Shown: positions 11,401-20,861, counted from the stretch's first letter. The stretch: 22,264 nucleotides of DNA from Scenedesmus sp. ARA3 (GCA_004335835.1 RWJK01000923.1:1-22264), one strand, 5' to 3'. Made by a program: numbers and translations. The notes: a model not told the origin generated them from the letters alone.

Positions 11401-13651
11401 CTGGTGATGCTACCAGCCTCATGTGCGATTGCTGCTGGCTGAAAGTGCTAAGAAGCCACGCCAGCAGCTGCAACGCTGCAACAAGTATGATTGTATGTGT
11501 GCAGGAAGAAGCAGTAGCGCAGGCCATGGACGAGGTTGCGCATATGTGCAACCGGTTCGCGCACTGCACACCAGAGAGCATGCGGCGCGCTTTTCCTGCA
11601 GTGCACCTGGCCCTCAGGTGTACACACAGTTGCAGCACTCACCCATGCTGCTCTTGACCACCACGTCCCCGTAGCCCACAGTGGTCAGCGTGCTCGCCAC
11701 AAAGTACAGCGCGTCGTGCCACACCCACTTCTCCATAACTGCCACGCAGCTGGCAGATGTAAACATCCACGCCACCACACTCGCCACCAGCCACACCAGC
11801 GGCACATTCAGCGAGCCTGATATGAGTGCCCCTTTGTTGGACTTCATAGTGGAGAGGTTGCCGGACAGCAGGGACAGCCGCAGCAGGCGCAGCGCCCTAC
11901 AGGACAGCAGTGATACACAACTTCAGTGCAGGTTGCTGCATGCCTGTGTGTCTGAACATCAAACCCTGGACAAGCAACACTTTATATTCATAGGTTGCGC
12001 AGCCAGGAAAGCCACCAGCCAAGCAGCAGAGTAATCTTTTCAGTAAGCCATGATGTGATATACACAGAGATGACTTGTGTTGCCCTGGTAAAAGCCTGGT
12101 CAAAGCCTGGTCAAAGCCTGGTCAAAGCCCGGTCAAAGCCTGCTACTCGCCTGAACACCCTGAACCAGCGCAGGTCCAGCCCCCAGGGCGCCACCAGCCC
12201 CAGCTGCGGCAGTACCGCACCCAGCAGCGAGGGCGCAAATGACAGCAGGTCGATGAGCGCCAGCGGGTGCAGCACCGCCAGCAGTGGGTGGCTGCTGGTG
12301 ACCTGCAGCAGCAAAGCGTGGGCAGCGCGAAGGTGACCTTTGACGTCAAGGGCGCGGGTGACTGATGGCAGCTGCTGAGAGTGCTGTTATTCTTTTCCGT
12401 TGCTCGCAGGGTAGCGCTGCTGCTACCAGCAGCTGCTCAGTCTGTTGAGTAGCTTGCGCTGAGCTCTGCCCAGCTGGAGACACAAGGCCAACAAGTCCTC
12501 ATCACATGACACGAGAAACCTAGCTCGTGCAAGGGCCAAGCGCCTCACCATGATCCTGTGTGTGTAGTCTGCCGCAAACACCATGCACAGCAGCAGGTCA
12601 CACCACCAGCGGCCGCCCCCTGGCACCACTGGGCTGTACGTGCTGCAGGATGAGCAACAGGAGGACAGCAGCACCCACTGCTCAGCCTCGATACATGCTG
12701 CTGTGCAGCCTCGATACATGCTGCTTGGCAGTTGACAATGTACTGGCAGGAGGTCACGCCAGCAGTCGTGCAGAGTTGCAGGTGTGAACACCAACGCTGC
12801 TGGCAGCTGTCCCAACCTGTCTCTGCAAGTGCAGCAGAACACTGGTGCTGGCCAGTGCCCTGCTGTACTGGCCAGTGACAGTGCTCTGCTGCACTGGCGC
12901 TGCTTAGCATAGCAGATCACACTGCTGGCTGTAGGTGTGATACGCTGCAGTATGCACAGCTCACACGTAAGTGTGCAGAACTCCAGGCACTGCTGCGGGC
13001 GCTGCTGCTGGCACTGCCCTGCATTGCACACCACACCTCACCTCCAGCATGCATACTCTGTGATGCAGCGCACAGGCCATAAACCCATGTGCCAAAACTT
13101 CAGTACGCAGCAACAGCAGCCCCTCACCTCCAGATGTACAACAGGATGAACAGCAGGCAGGCCCCCAGCTGCACCCCCTCCAGCAGCAGCCTTGACTCAG
13201 GCTCAGCAAGCCTGGCAGCAAGCCGCGACACACGCCGCACCTGCGCAGCACACAGCGCTGCTGCTGCATCTAGTAGTGCCAGCAGCGCTGCTGCCAGGCT
13301 GCTGGCGCCAGTGACCAGCAGCGGAGGATGTGTACGGAGGTCCTGCTGCTGGGGGCCAGTAGCAGTGGTGTTGCTGCTACTGGCGCTTGCTGCTGCTGGG
13401 CCTTGCTGCCATTCTAATGGCTGCCTGTGGTGAGGGTGCCTGCCATTGCCGCTGTCATCGCTGCTGCTGGTTGGCCAGTTGCCTGCTGCTGCAGAAGGTG
13501 CAGCAGGTACCTGTCCGCGCCTTGGAACTCTGCTGCAGCATGCTGCAGCTGGCCTGCAGCTGCTGCTGGGTGGCCTTGAGGCACGCAGCGCCTTCAATGC
13601 TGGGCCTGACGCCACCTGCAACAATACAAGCATGCTCGGCTGATCGCTCAT
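4286..13651 (-). CDS. Slo/BK-family voltage-gated potassium channel with two RCK domains, 14 exons
   Basis: Pore-forming K+ channel alpha subunit. Exons in coding order: 13651-13128, 12642-12549, 12302-12151, 11896-11643, 11359-11247, 11092-10994, 10592-10494, 10244-10038, 9720-9139, 8775-7055, one of the RCK2 exon copies, 5971-5393, 4941-4827, 4539-4286. They total 4,866 nt with exon copy A; all junctions agree in phase. Visible domains: S0/S1 hydrophobic segments (about residues 113-173); S2; S3; S4 with Arg at 251, 254, 257, 260 and 263 (RWFRVFRALRLLR); S5; filter TVGYGD (329-334); S6; RCK1 (380-708); RCK2 (about 1204 to the end, closing TDAVFVIRPQ). Residues 709-1200 form a Gln/Ser/Ala-rich linker, with another of roughly 120 residues in exon 12. 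No Asp-rich calcium bowl is visible after SSIRFLQ, so calcium gating cannot be assumed. The ATG at 13649-13651 directly abuts a TATA-like box, so the true start may lie elsewhere. Confidence 0.92.
5004..5068. repeat. partial copy of channel exon 13 with its splice acceptor
   Basis: This intronic stretch resembles 4900-4965, the acceptor and start of exon 13, about 104 bp away. On the minus strand the copy keeps a (CTG)n-CAG acceptor and reads SYHVAGCVMAPAPLLN against SYYAAGRVMVPALLD in the real exon. Relative to the conserved acceptor the reading frame is shifted by small indels, so it looks like a decayed duplicate. Confidence 0.7.
5489..5524. repeat. (CTG)12 microsatellite coding poly-Gln
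   Basis: Twelve CTG units on the plus strand read CAG on the coding minus strand. They give a 12-residue Gln run in the Ser/Gln-rich insert of RCK2 in channel exon 12. Confidence 0.9.
6566..6597. repeat. short tandem duplication in channel intron
   Basis: GCATGCCATCTTTCAGCA-type sequence is present twice in direct succession, between the RCK2 exon array and channel exon 12. It is a small local duplication with no coding role in the model. Confidence 0.7.
6636..7021. repeat. 95-bp tandem array carrying four copies of one RCK2 exon
   Basis: Four successive copies of a small exon with both splice sites, in minus-strand order A 7021-6949 (73 nt), B 6920-6854, C 6825-6759 and D 6730-6664 (67 nt each); a partial fifth flank lies at 6636-6660. 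Copy ends are exactly 95 bp apart. Each has an acceptor (TATAG, ATTAG or ATCAG) and a donor (CAG|GTCAGC or CAG|GTTAGC). Each fits phase 2 from exon 10 and phase 0 into exon 12. B, C and D encode the same VHLAGGRVCPAGADTKHVCV peptide, C differing by one silent base; A is diverged (CGCVHLAGGCVAPAAQ...). The segment would fill a beta-strand of RCK2. Spacers between copies are 28 nt, and exon 10 to copy A is 33 nt, so B is the first copy at a comfortable splicing distance (134 nt). Confidence 0.85.
7513..7569. repeat. (CTG)19 microsatellite coding poly-Ser
   Basis: Nineteen CTG units on the plus strand are read as AGC on the coding minus strand. They give a run of about 20 Ser in the long linker between RCK1 and RCK2 of the channel. 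This is the longest pure trinucleotide tract in the window and a likely site of length variation. Confidence 0.92.
8458..8493. repeat. (CTG)12 microsatellite coding poly-Gln
   Basis: Twelve CTG units, read as CAG on the minus strand, give 12 Gln in the inter-RCK linker of the channel. It is one of several Gln runs in exon 10. Confidence 0.9.
8855..8925. repeat. partial copy of channel exon 10 start with acceptor
   Basis: This intronic stretch resembles 8752-8815, the start of exon 10 and its upstream intron, about 103 bp away. On the minus strand the copy keeps an acceptor (TTCACCGCAG) followed by GMSQQLVRNPSP, against GKSQRLVLNPGS in the real exon. The copy runs into a stop after about 20 codons, so it could act only as a decoy or poison exon. 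Confidence 0.75.
10855..10893. repeat. partial copy of channel exon 6 end with donor
   Basis: This intronic stretch resembles 10993-11028, the 3' end of the RCK1-opening exon. On the minus strand it reads FNDSLQELPGTG against FNDFLQDFLVQ in the exon and retains an ACAG|GTACGG donor-like site. No acceptor was identified, so it is probably an exon-end duplication remnant. Confidence 0.75.
12084..12142. repeat. five tandem 11-bp units beside a GC splice donor
   Basis: CCTGGTAAAAG, three CCTGGTCAAAG and one CCCGGTCAAAG, then a partial unit. In the channel's sense direction the array begins about 8 nt after the non-canonical GC donor of exon 3, so it could influence use of that donor; this is inference. 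Confidence 0.85.
12145..12155 (-). other. GC-AG 5' splice site inside the S4 codon run
   Basis: Exon 3 ends TTCAG|GCGAGT, a good match to the known GC-AG donor consensus. The nearby GT options (AGG|GTGTTC and CGA|GTAGCA) give the wrong phase for the next exon. Using GC joins AG to G at 11896, making Arg257 and restoring the regular Arg-every-third-residue S4 pattern, which strongly supports this junction. Confidence 0.8.
12687..12725. repeat. tandem duplication in intron upstream of the S2 exon
   Basis: CCTCGATACATGCTGCT occurs twice, about 20 bp apart, in the intron just upstream (sense) of channel exon 2. It is a short recent duplication. Confidence 0.75.
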
Positions 13652-14486
13652 CTATTTATAAGCACTGTCGGCTCAACTGGATTGGTTAAAATGCACGTGA
13701 CAGTGTGTTGCTGCGCGGTTGTGCAGGCAATCTTTTACAATGGCGTGCAGCCTGAGCATCGCTGTCAGGCACTGCACACACAATGCTAGCTGCACTGCGA
13801 GGGCCGTGCAGCTGCTCACCGCAGTCTGCTGCATGTTGTATAAGCGGGGTTGCAGCTCATGCAACCTGCTTCAGCTCTTGCCGCTACTGCTGCTGCTGTT
13901 GCTGCTGCTGTTGCTGCTCCTGTTGCTGCTCCTGCTGACTTGGCCTGTCATGGGCACGTGATGCACTCCTGGGAGCGACATGATCGCAACTGTTGGTGCC
14001 TAGTACCGTCACATAATGCTTTTCAGAGAGTAAACCAGCAGCCGAAGCACGCTTTGGAGAGATCGTAAGTGTCGGTGACGATTGCTTCACACTCCCCGGG
14101 AGCTTTATTTACGAAATGAAAATAAACAGTAAATTGTTGTATAAATTTAAGCTCACATCATTCAACGGATGATGACAAGCAACCGGGTTGTCACTCTCAT
14201 AAACAGTGAAAGCGAGGCAAGCCAGCTCTGGCACCCAGAAGCATTCATTTTCACCAATGTGTTTACGGACAGATTTACTCCACCTCTTTAAGATCTTTTT
14301 GCTGCCAACTGATCATGGAGGGAAGAGCCCTTGTTAAAACTCGCTGCTGCTGCTGCTGCTGTTGCGCTACTGCTACCACCCAGCCGATGCTCATGTACGT
14401 CCTTTCCGCCTGTTGCCTGAACTTATTTCTTTGAATTAGAAGCAGTTGAAGACTGTCAGGTAGCGAGGCTCAGCGGCAGAAACAAG
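13652..14486. promoter_or_regulatory. divergent intergenic region between the channel and E(z) genes
   Basis: About 835 bp separate the two oppositely transcribed genes. On the minus strand TTATAAATAG (13652-13661) abuts the channel ATG. On the plus strand TATAAATT (about 14140-14147) lies 340 bp before the E(z) ATG. The middle part, about 14100-14340, is AT-rich and free of the usual CAG repeats. CTG tracts at 13880-13935 and 14344-14364 suggest untranslated introns or exons of one of the genes. No further coding exon could be supported. Confidence 0.55.
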
Positions 14487-15573
14487 ATGGATCTTGATAG
14501 CCCGCAGCACAGCATGGGAATAGACCAGGAGGTTTTCCCTGGCTCTGGCAGCAGCAGCGGCTCAGAGGCTGGGGTTATTGGACCAAACGTAGCAGCACTG
14601 CAGGCAGTAGCAGTAGCACCAGCCCGCAGGCGCAGCAGGAGCCTCTCGTCCCCAGTCCTGAGCTCCTGCAGCCAGCAGCAGCACAGCAGCGGTAGGTTCA
14701 GCAGTGCTTGCGCTAGTGTTGCGGCGTGATAAACAATCAATACTACCTGCAACCAGTGTTTGGCTACAGCAGGGTTTGGTTGGTGTGCAGGTCAGCAGTG
14801 CGAACACACAGCAGTGCCTGTGTGATGTGTCCTGCTCCACAGCTGCAATCAATCACCCTTGGCGGCTCTGCTGCATGCTGTGCTTGGCCACTCGCCGTCC
14901 ATCCTGTCCTTCCTTCGCCATCATTCAACCTCTTGATCTGCCTCAACTGCCGCTGTGCAGCTGGGCATGCGGGTGACGAAGACAGCAGTGACAATGACAG
15001 CGACGACGATGACGATGATGACGATGATGACGATGATGATGACGGTTGGGTGCCAGTGCCAGAGGCTGAGGTGGCAGCAGTGATGCAGCGCTACCATGAT
15101 CTTCAGCAGGAGTTCATGGACCAGCAGCTGGCACTGGGGCCAATCATCATTCCAGACAACCAGGTGCGTTGGTGCAGATGTGCCGGCCTGTCAGTAAGCT
15201 GGTGTATCACTGGGGCGCTGCCGCTGCTCCAGGCAAATCCGCAGCGGCAGGAGTTGCACGTTGAGGCGCAGACAGAACAAGAGTGTCCTGCAAGCAGCAT
15301 CGGCAGCAGCGGCACGGGGCAAACAGCATCAGACGGCGCAGCTGTGTTGGTGGCAAGCAAATTGAGTCGATGATTGTGGAATGGAGCTTTGCAGGAGGTT
15401 GTGTCATTGCTGCCGCTGGTGTTGTGCTTGCAGGCAGTGTTGGAGGCTCGTGTTGCCGAGCTCATGCAGCAGCGCTGCGGCAGACCCCTGGCAGCAGCAG
15501 ACCCGGCAGCTGCAGCAGCTGCATCTGGCAGCGCTACAGGTGCAGTGGCAGCAGCACCACCAGCAGCAGCAGA

Positions 15574-15622
<49 letters not shown>

Positions 15623-15709
15623 CCAGCAGCAGCACCAGCAGCAGAAGCAGCAGCAGCAGCTGCTGCATTTGACTCTGATGGGGATGACTCAGCTGCATTT
15701 GCTGGCACC

Positions 15710-15748
<39 letters not shown>

Positions 15749-16847
15749 GGTGGCAGCAGCAGGCAGCGCTCCCTGACTGTCAAGTTCAGCAGCAATGAGG
15801 GCAAGGGCTACAGCTTGCAGGCCTTCCGGCTGTCATATGAGCAGCGGGTGAGCACTTGTGTGGGGCAGAATCCCTTAGCGTCCAGGCAGGCCATCCTGCA
15901 GTTGCCCAACACTAGCATTGTTGCTGACAGGTGGCAGCCAGCATCGCAGCCTACAGCTGCATCGTGTGTTACTCCAGGCTGCACTTTAACCAGGCTGCAC
16001 GTCAGTAACGTGGTGGTTCACGTGGTGATTGCTGCATTTAGTTGCAAGTGGTTGCTGCAGAGCTTGTTTCAAGCACTCTGAGCAACACTGCCTGCACTCA
16101 CTTCTTTTGTGCGCTGCTGCTGCTGCTGCTGCTGCTGCTGTGCAGCTGCCGGAGTACTTCTCCTGGAGCCACCTGGTGCGCAACGAGCTGGCCACAGGCA
16201 ACTGGCAGCGCATGTTCTACACGGACGATACGGGAGAGACAGTGCCTGCCAGCGACGACGAGGATGGCGAGCAGGTGCGTGCAGTTTGACCGCGTGTTTG
16301 ACCAGCTGTTTGACTACAGGTTTGACTCGCAGGTTGGGTCTATTGGCTTAATCAGATCAGGTGCCCCATGCGGGTGTCTGGCAAATGGCAGCAGCCAGTG
16401 CGGCAGATGCCTCACCAGATGGCAGCAGGTGCAGGCACTGACTGTTTGAACTTCTGTTTGAATCTCTAGGTGGGTGCACATGCCCTGCTGCTTGCATGCT
16501 TGCAAGTGCATCTGCACATTTCTGTGAGCATGCTGGCCTGCTGTGAAGTGCCTGCTGCTGCTGCTTCTGCTGCTGCTGCTGCTGCTGCAGAAGCCTTGGA
16601 ACGGGCCTGAGGGGTTGAGCCATGACTACGCCCTCCGGCACCTGGCACAGGTGAGCCTGGCGACCAGTGTAACTATATTGTCATCATCATCATAGTCATC
16701 CTCACCCCTGTCATTCTCACACCGATGTAGCTCCTCCTACTCGTTTTGCACCAACGTTACTGCTGAACATGCGGCAGCTATTGAACTGGTCAGTGCTGTC
16801 CCCATGGCTGTCAGCATGTGACTCACAATTTGCTGGCTGCTTCTGTC

Positions 16848-16888
<41 letters not shown>

Positions 16889-17831
16889 AGGAGTACACGG
16901 GCCGGCTGCACTACCTGCTGTCTGCGCTTGAGATAGGCCTGGAGCAGGACCATGAGATGGTGCGAGGCTGCTGCCATGTGCTGCGTCTGTGATCATGAAG
17001 CTACTAGCGCTGCCTGCAAAGGCAGCAGCTTGCGACGCACCTTTAGTTGCATGTGTGTGGATGACTGATGATGAAGATGGTTACATTGGTGATGTGTGCT
17101 TTAGAGGGCGCCTGCATTGTCATTGCAGTCGAAATAAACTGCTGATGCATAGTGCTGCTGCTGCTGCCAGGTGACAGCGGATGAGCTTGCTGGGCGGCTG
17201 AAGTTCCTCGCTGAGCAGGACACGCCAAAGCTGCCACCAACAGAGCAGGACAGGAGGTGCGCTGGGAGAGCAATGCAGCAGCAACAGCAGCAACTTCCGG
17301 CTGCGACCCTGTGCGCGTTGTGATGACTGAAGCCTGCTGCCTTTCTTAGTCAAGTTACAGATGTACACCACCTGCTGCAGTGTGTCCGGACGCAACTGCA
17401 GTGTTGTTGCTGCTGCTGGATCTGTTGTTGGCACCCTTCACGGCCGCTTGCATACACACCTCAAGCGAGCGCACTCATGTGGATACAACTGTACACGGCA
17501 GACCTGCGGTCACCTACCACTGCACCTGTACCCCCTCCTAGCACTTACAGCCTCTGCGCATGGCCATGCCTGCAGGCAGCGCTCTTTCAAGGAGTCCGTT
17601 AAGGCACTGCACAGGCACTTCTGCCGGCGCTGCAACATCTACAACTGCCGCCTGCACGGCGGCGGGCACGTGCAGCCTGCGCAGCTGCCGCCGCCGCCCC
17701 CGCCGCCAGACAAGCACGCGCCGCCATGCAGCAGCAGCTGCTGGAGGCTGCAGCCGGGTGCTGCTGCAGAGCAGCAGGGCGAGACACAGCAGCAGCAGGG
17801 GCAGGCAAACCCACAGCAGCAGGATCAGGCA

Positions 17832-17868
<37 letters not shown>

Positions 17869-20303
17869 CAGAGCCAGAGCCAGTGCCAGGTCTGATTGAG
17901 TATGAGCGCGGCTTGCTGCAGCAGGGGCTGCGGACGTTTGGCAGGGACCCCTGCAAACTGTCGCTGCTGCTGCTGGACCGCAGCTGCGCGCAGGTTGCGG
18001 CCTACTTGGCTGCTGTGCCGCTGCAGGCAGAGGTGGCGGAGCGAGGAGATGCAGCAGCAAGCAGGCGGCCAAGGGTGCGTTGGGTCGGGCAGCTTTGAGG
18101 TAGTGGTGGCAGACTCAATAGAGGTTATGTGGTTGCCACAAAGCTGTATGCTGGTGGAGAGCTGATTTGATGCAGCGCCGCAACCAAACCTACCCAAGGA
18201 CGCACGTGGCAACGAGCACACCACACCGCATCACTTATCCTGTGTATGTGTGTTTCCCCTGCGCCGTGTGCCTGCCGCGTTGCCGCCCAACTTTTTGCCT
18301 CGCTGTCATTCCTGCTGCTGAGCAGAAGGGCGGCAGCAGCAACCACCCTGTTCACAAGCGCGTGGCCAACCAGCGCCACCGATTGAACCCCGATGACCTG
18401 CCGCCCTACGAGCCCTGCTCGTGTGTGGGGCCGTGCCGGCCGGGCACCTGCAGCTGTATCGAGAGCTCCAACTGGTGTGAGAAGTTCTGCGCATGCGTGA
18501 GCTGCAAGACGCGCGACTGCATGTGAGTGGGGACAGCTACAGTATCCTATACATGTGCAGCAAGGCGGCCACTGAGCACAGGCGTAGAAGCAGTAACCTT
18601 TGGTCCCGCTGTACATGGACAAATCGTAGCCATGTGCTGCCTTAGTGCAGTGCTCTGCGCGGCCTCCACTTGCCTTCCGCCTTGCTGCAGCACTCGTCAT
18701 CTCTTCCAACACCCACCCACCCTTGCTCTTGCTGTTCCTGCATGCCCTCTGCTGCTTGCTGGCCGCTGCGTGCCACAACGCAACTCCATCCTGCAGCTTC
18801 CAAGGCTGCAACTGCACCACGCAGTGCCGCAGAGAGACCTGCTCCTGCCTCACCGCAGGCAGGGAGTGTGACCCAGATGTGTGCAGGAACTGCAGGCCCA
18901 CAGCGGTGGGCAACGCGCCACCGGACAAGGCCTGCTGCAACATGGGGCTGCGGCTGCGCAAGCATGCACGCATCTACATGGGGCTGTCCAGCGTGTCAGG
19001 TGAGTCGGGCTGTGTTCCCGTCGTGTAACACAAATTGAGAGTGGCTGAAGTGGCTGCACTGCAGCGCATGGGCGAGCCGAGTACCACACAGCGTGTGCAT
19101 AGGCATCAAGCGCGGTCTGCTGCACTGGTAGCGCCGCAGCGCCACGCGGGATGAACCCCCTGTGATGGGTCCTGGCATTGCATGTGGGCTTGCTCAAGCG
19201 CCCGCATGCATCACAGCCCCACATGCGCAGGTACTCTACTGGGTGTGTGCACTGCACATGCTGCTCACTGTCTTCTGCTTCACTGTCTCATCAACCGACT
19301 GTAATTCGTGTCGCAGGCTGGGGCGCCTTTCTGGGCCAGGCTGCGCGGCAGCATCAACCACCTTCTGGCCTGGATCTGGCTGGCAGGCAGTGCTGCTCTG
19401 CTTCCGGCAGTCTGCTGAGGGCGAGCACTGAACTCACCCCCTGTGCTTCTGCAGTTTTGCTGAATCATCCGTTCTGCTCTTTGGCGTGTGGTGATAATTA
19501 TGATACATGTATCTGCAGGCTGGGGCGCCTTCCTGGGCCAGGCTGCGCGGCAACACGACTTCCTGGGCGAGTATGTGGGCGAGCTGCTGAGCCAGGCGGA
19601 GGCAGACCGGCGCGGCAAGGCGTACGACCGCAGCAACAACAGCTACCTGTTTGGCGTGAACAGCGCGTGGGTGCTGGACGCGCGCGAGGCGGGCAACAAC
19701 CTGCGCTTCGCCAACCACCGCAGCCAGCCCAACTGCCAGACACGGTGCGCACGGTTTGGTTGTATGTTGTGTTCAAGTAGCATGTGCATGTGGTGTGTTG
19801 TCGAGCTGCCACCTGCTTTGTGCAGCTGAGGTTGCAGGCGGCCTGTTCCTGTGCTGCTGTTGCTGCTGCTGCCGGCTGGCGGCGTACGTGCAGGACAGCG
19901 CCACAGCTTTGCCAGTAGCAGCAGTTAGGCACTCTGTTGCTTTCATGTGCACCATCCATCCAGTGTTCTCCCGAACTCTCGCTGCAATGTATGACGCAAT
20001 TGCGGCTGCTGCACGACTGTGCTGCAGTGTGCTGATGGTGGATGGCGACCACCGCGTGGGGCTGTTTTCCATGAAAGACATTGCTGAGGGCGAGGAGCTC
20101 TTCTACAACTACAGGTGCGCTCATATTGGGACGTGTTGGGAGGGATGCAATAGGAGGCGATAAGGCGGCATCCAATTGATTTGCAGATGAGGATTGATGC
20201 TGAACCAGTGGCTGGCAGTATGATGAGGTTGCTGCGCCAGCTGTGCAGAGTACCATCACTTGAACTCTGACGCTGCCTGTGCTGGTGCTGCTGCTTCTGC
20301 TGC

Positions 20304-20352
<49 letters not shown>

Positions 20353-20401
20353 ATGCAGATACGACTTAGATAACGCGCCTGACTGGGCCATCTGCTCTTA
20401 A
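14487..20401 (+). CDS. E(z): Enhancer of zeste histone H3K27 methyltransferase (PRC2 catalytic subunit), 13 exons
   Basis: Nuclear SET-domain enzyme that, by family, trimethylates histone H3 Lys27 within PRC2. Exons: 14487-14691, 14961-15163, 15434-15847, 16146-16274, 16591-16650, 16891-16959, 17171-17256, 17576-18074, 18326-18522, 18797-18999, 19519-19744, 20028-20114, 20359-20401; 2,421 nt, 806 codons, all phases agree. Order: acidic tract with 14 Asp (83-96), Ala-rich stretch, RMFYTDDTGETVPASDDEDGE (exon 4, an E(z)-typical acidic motif), Cys-rich FCRRCNIYNCRLH (404-416), Pro and Gln runs, two-part CXC (586-653, ending RECDPDVCRNC), and SET (about 677-800) with GWGAF, EYVGE, RFANHRSQPNC and ELFYNYRY. 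The C-terminus is short, as in other E(z) proteins, and resembles plant CLF/SWN. Two motif positions differ from the usual NHS and DYRY. Context: PcG partners are not in the window. Confidence 0.95.
15580..15665. repeat. CAG-rich tract coding Ala run in E(z)
   Basis: An imperfect CAG array in exon 3, read in the GCA frame, gives Ala runs broken by Pro, Thr and Glu. A second Ala run is coded by GCT units at about 15712-15745. Together they form a low-complexity spacer between the acidic tract and the conserved N-terminal region. Confidence 0.85.
16114..16145 (+). repeat. (CTG)9 tract ending in a splice acceptor
   Basis: Nine CTG units then TGCAG directly precede E(z) exon 4. Similar CTG tracts end at the acceptors of exons 5 (16590), 6 (16890) and 7 (17170). 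They take the place of a polypyrimidine tract. Confidence 0.85.
19313..19350. repeat. copy of the SET exon start with acceptor (decoy)
   Basis: Thirty-eight bases match 19515-19552 with one mismatch at a 202-bp offset. The copy carries its own CGCAG acceptor and would also read GWGAFLGQAARQH, then diverges (QPPSGLDLAG) and has no SET continuation. Because the offset is not a multiple of three, using the copy and reading through would lose the catalytic frame. It lies in the intron before exon 11. Confidence 0.9.
20309..20350 (+). repeat. (CTG)14 tract before the last E(z) acceptor
   Basis: Fourteen CTG units followed by CTATGCAG abut the acceptor of the final 43-nt exon. Variation in this tract could affect inclusion of the terminal Tyr-Asp-Leu residues that complete the SET domain. 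Confidence 0.9.
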
Positions 20402-20604
20402 TCGAAGCCCTGGACAGGACAGCCAGCTCCCAAGGACTGCTCTTTTTACTGCTGATTGGCCGCCAGCTGGCAGTGCAGCATGCACCCCCAGCAACACGCA
20501 TGCGCCACTCGCGCTGCGGATAACGTAGGAGATGCGTGCGTACAGTGCTGTGTCGTTTGACATGTGATACCTGCACCATATGATGTGCTCCACGCTGGCC
20601 GGCA

Positions 20605-20633
20605 GAATTCATGCTGAACCAGCCCATGAATTC
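20605..20633. repeat. perfect 9-bp inverted repeat in the E(z) 3' flank
   Basis: GAATTCATG and CATGAATTC flank an 11-nt loop; the flanking CACGCTG and CAGCGTG are nearly complementary and could extend the stem past a bulge. It is probably transcribed in the E(z) 3' UTR. Confidence 0.7.
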
Positions 20634-20732
20634 AGCGTGTCCGCTGGGGTCTCTGCATTATTGTTGATTGATGCTACTGTCTGGGCTGATGCTTCGATAA
20701 CCCTTATTTGTTACTTTGCTGGCGCCTATAAC

Positions 20733-20752
20733 CAAACCGGTCAAACGGTTTG
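20733..20752. repeat. small inverted repeat
   Basis: CAAACCG and CGGTTTG are separated by GTCAAA. It lies in the E(z) 3' flank, before the TGTAA motif; no function can be assigned. Confidence 0.55.
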
Positions 20753-20856
20753 AACAGTGTTGCTCATGGGCGGTTTGCTTCGTTGAACCAGTGTGACACA
20801 CTCAGCTTGTCGGTATCGATATGCGCAGATGAGTGTCTCCTGATGATTAAGAACAT

Positions 20857-20861
20857 TGTAA
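20857..20861 (+). terminator. TGTAA polyadenylation-type signal
   Basis: TGTAA is the usual poly(A) signal of chlorophyte algae. This is the first clear candidate downstream of the E(z) stop codon on the plus strand, about 456 nt away. Confidence 0.45.

Noticed and set aside
15103..15804. Minus-strand Ala-rich open frame opposite E(z) exon 3
   Set aside because: A shadow of the CAG repeat; it spans an intron of the better supported plus-strand gene.
17538..18224. Long minus-strand open frame opposite E(z) exon 8
   Set aside because: It is the antisense of Gln/Pro-rich coding DNA; the plus strand holds the conserved Cys-rich motif and phased splice sites.
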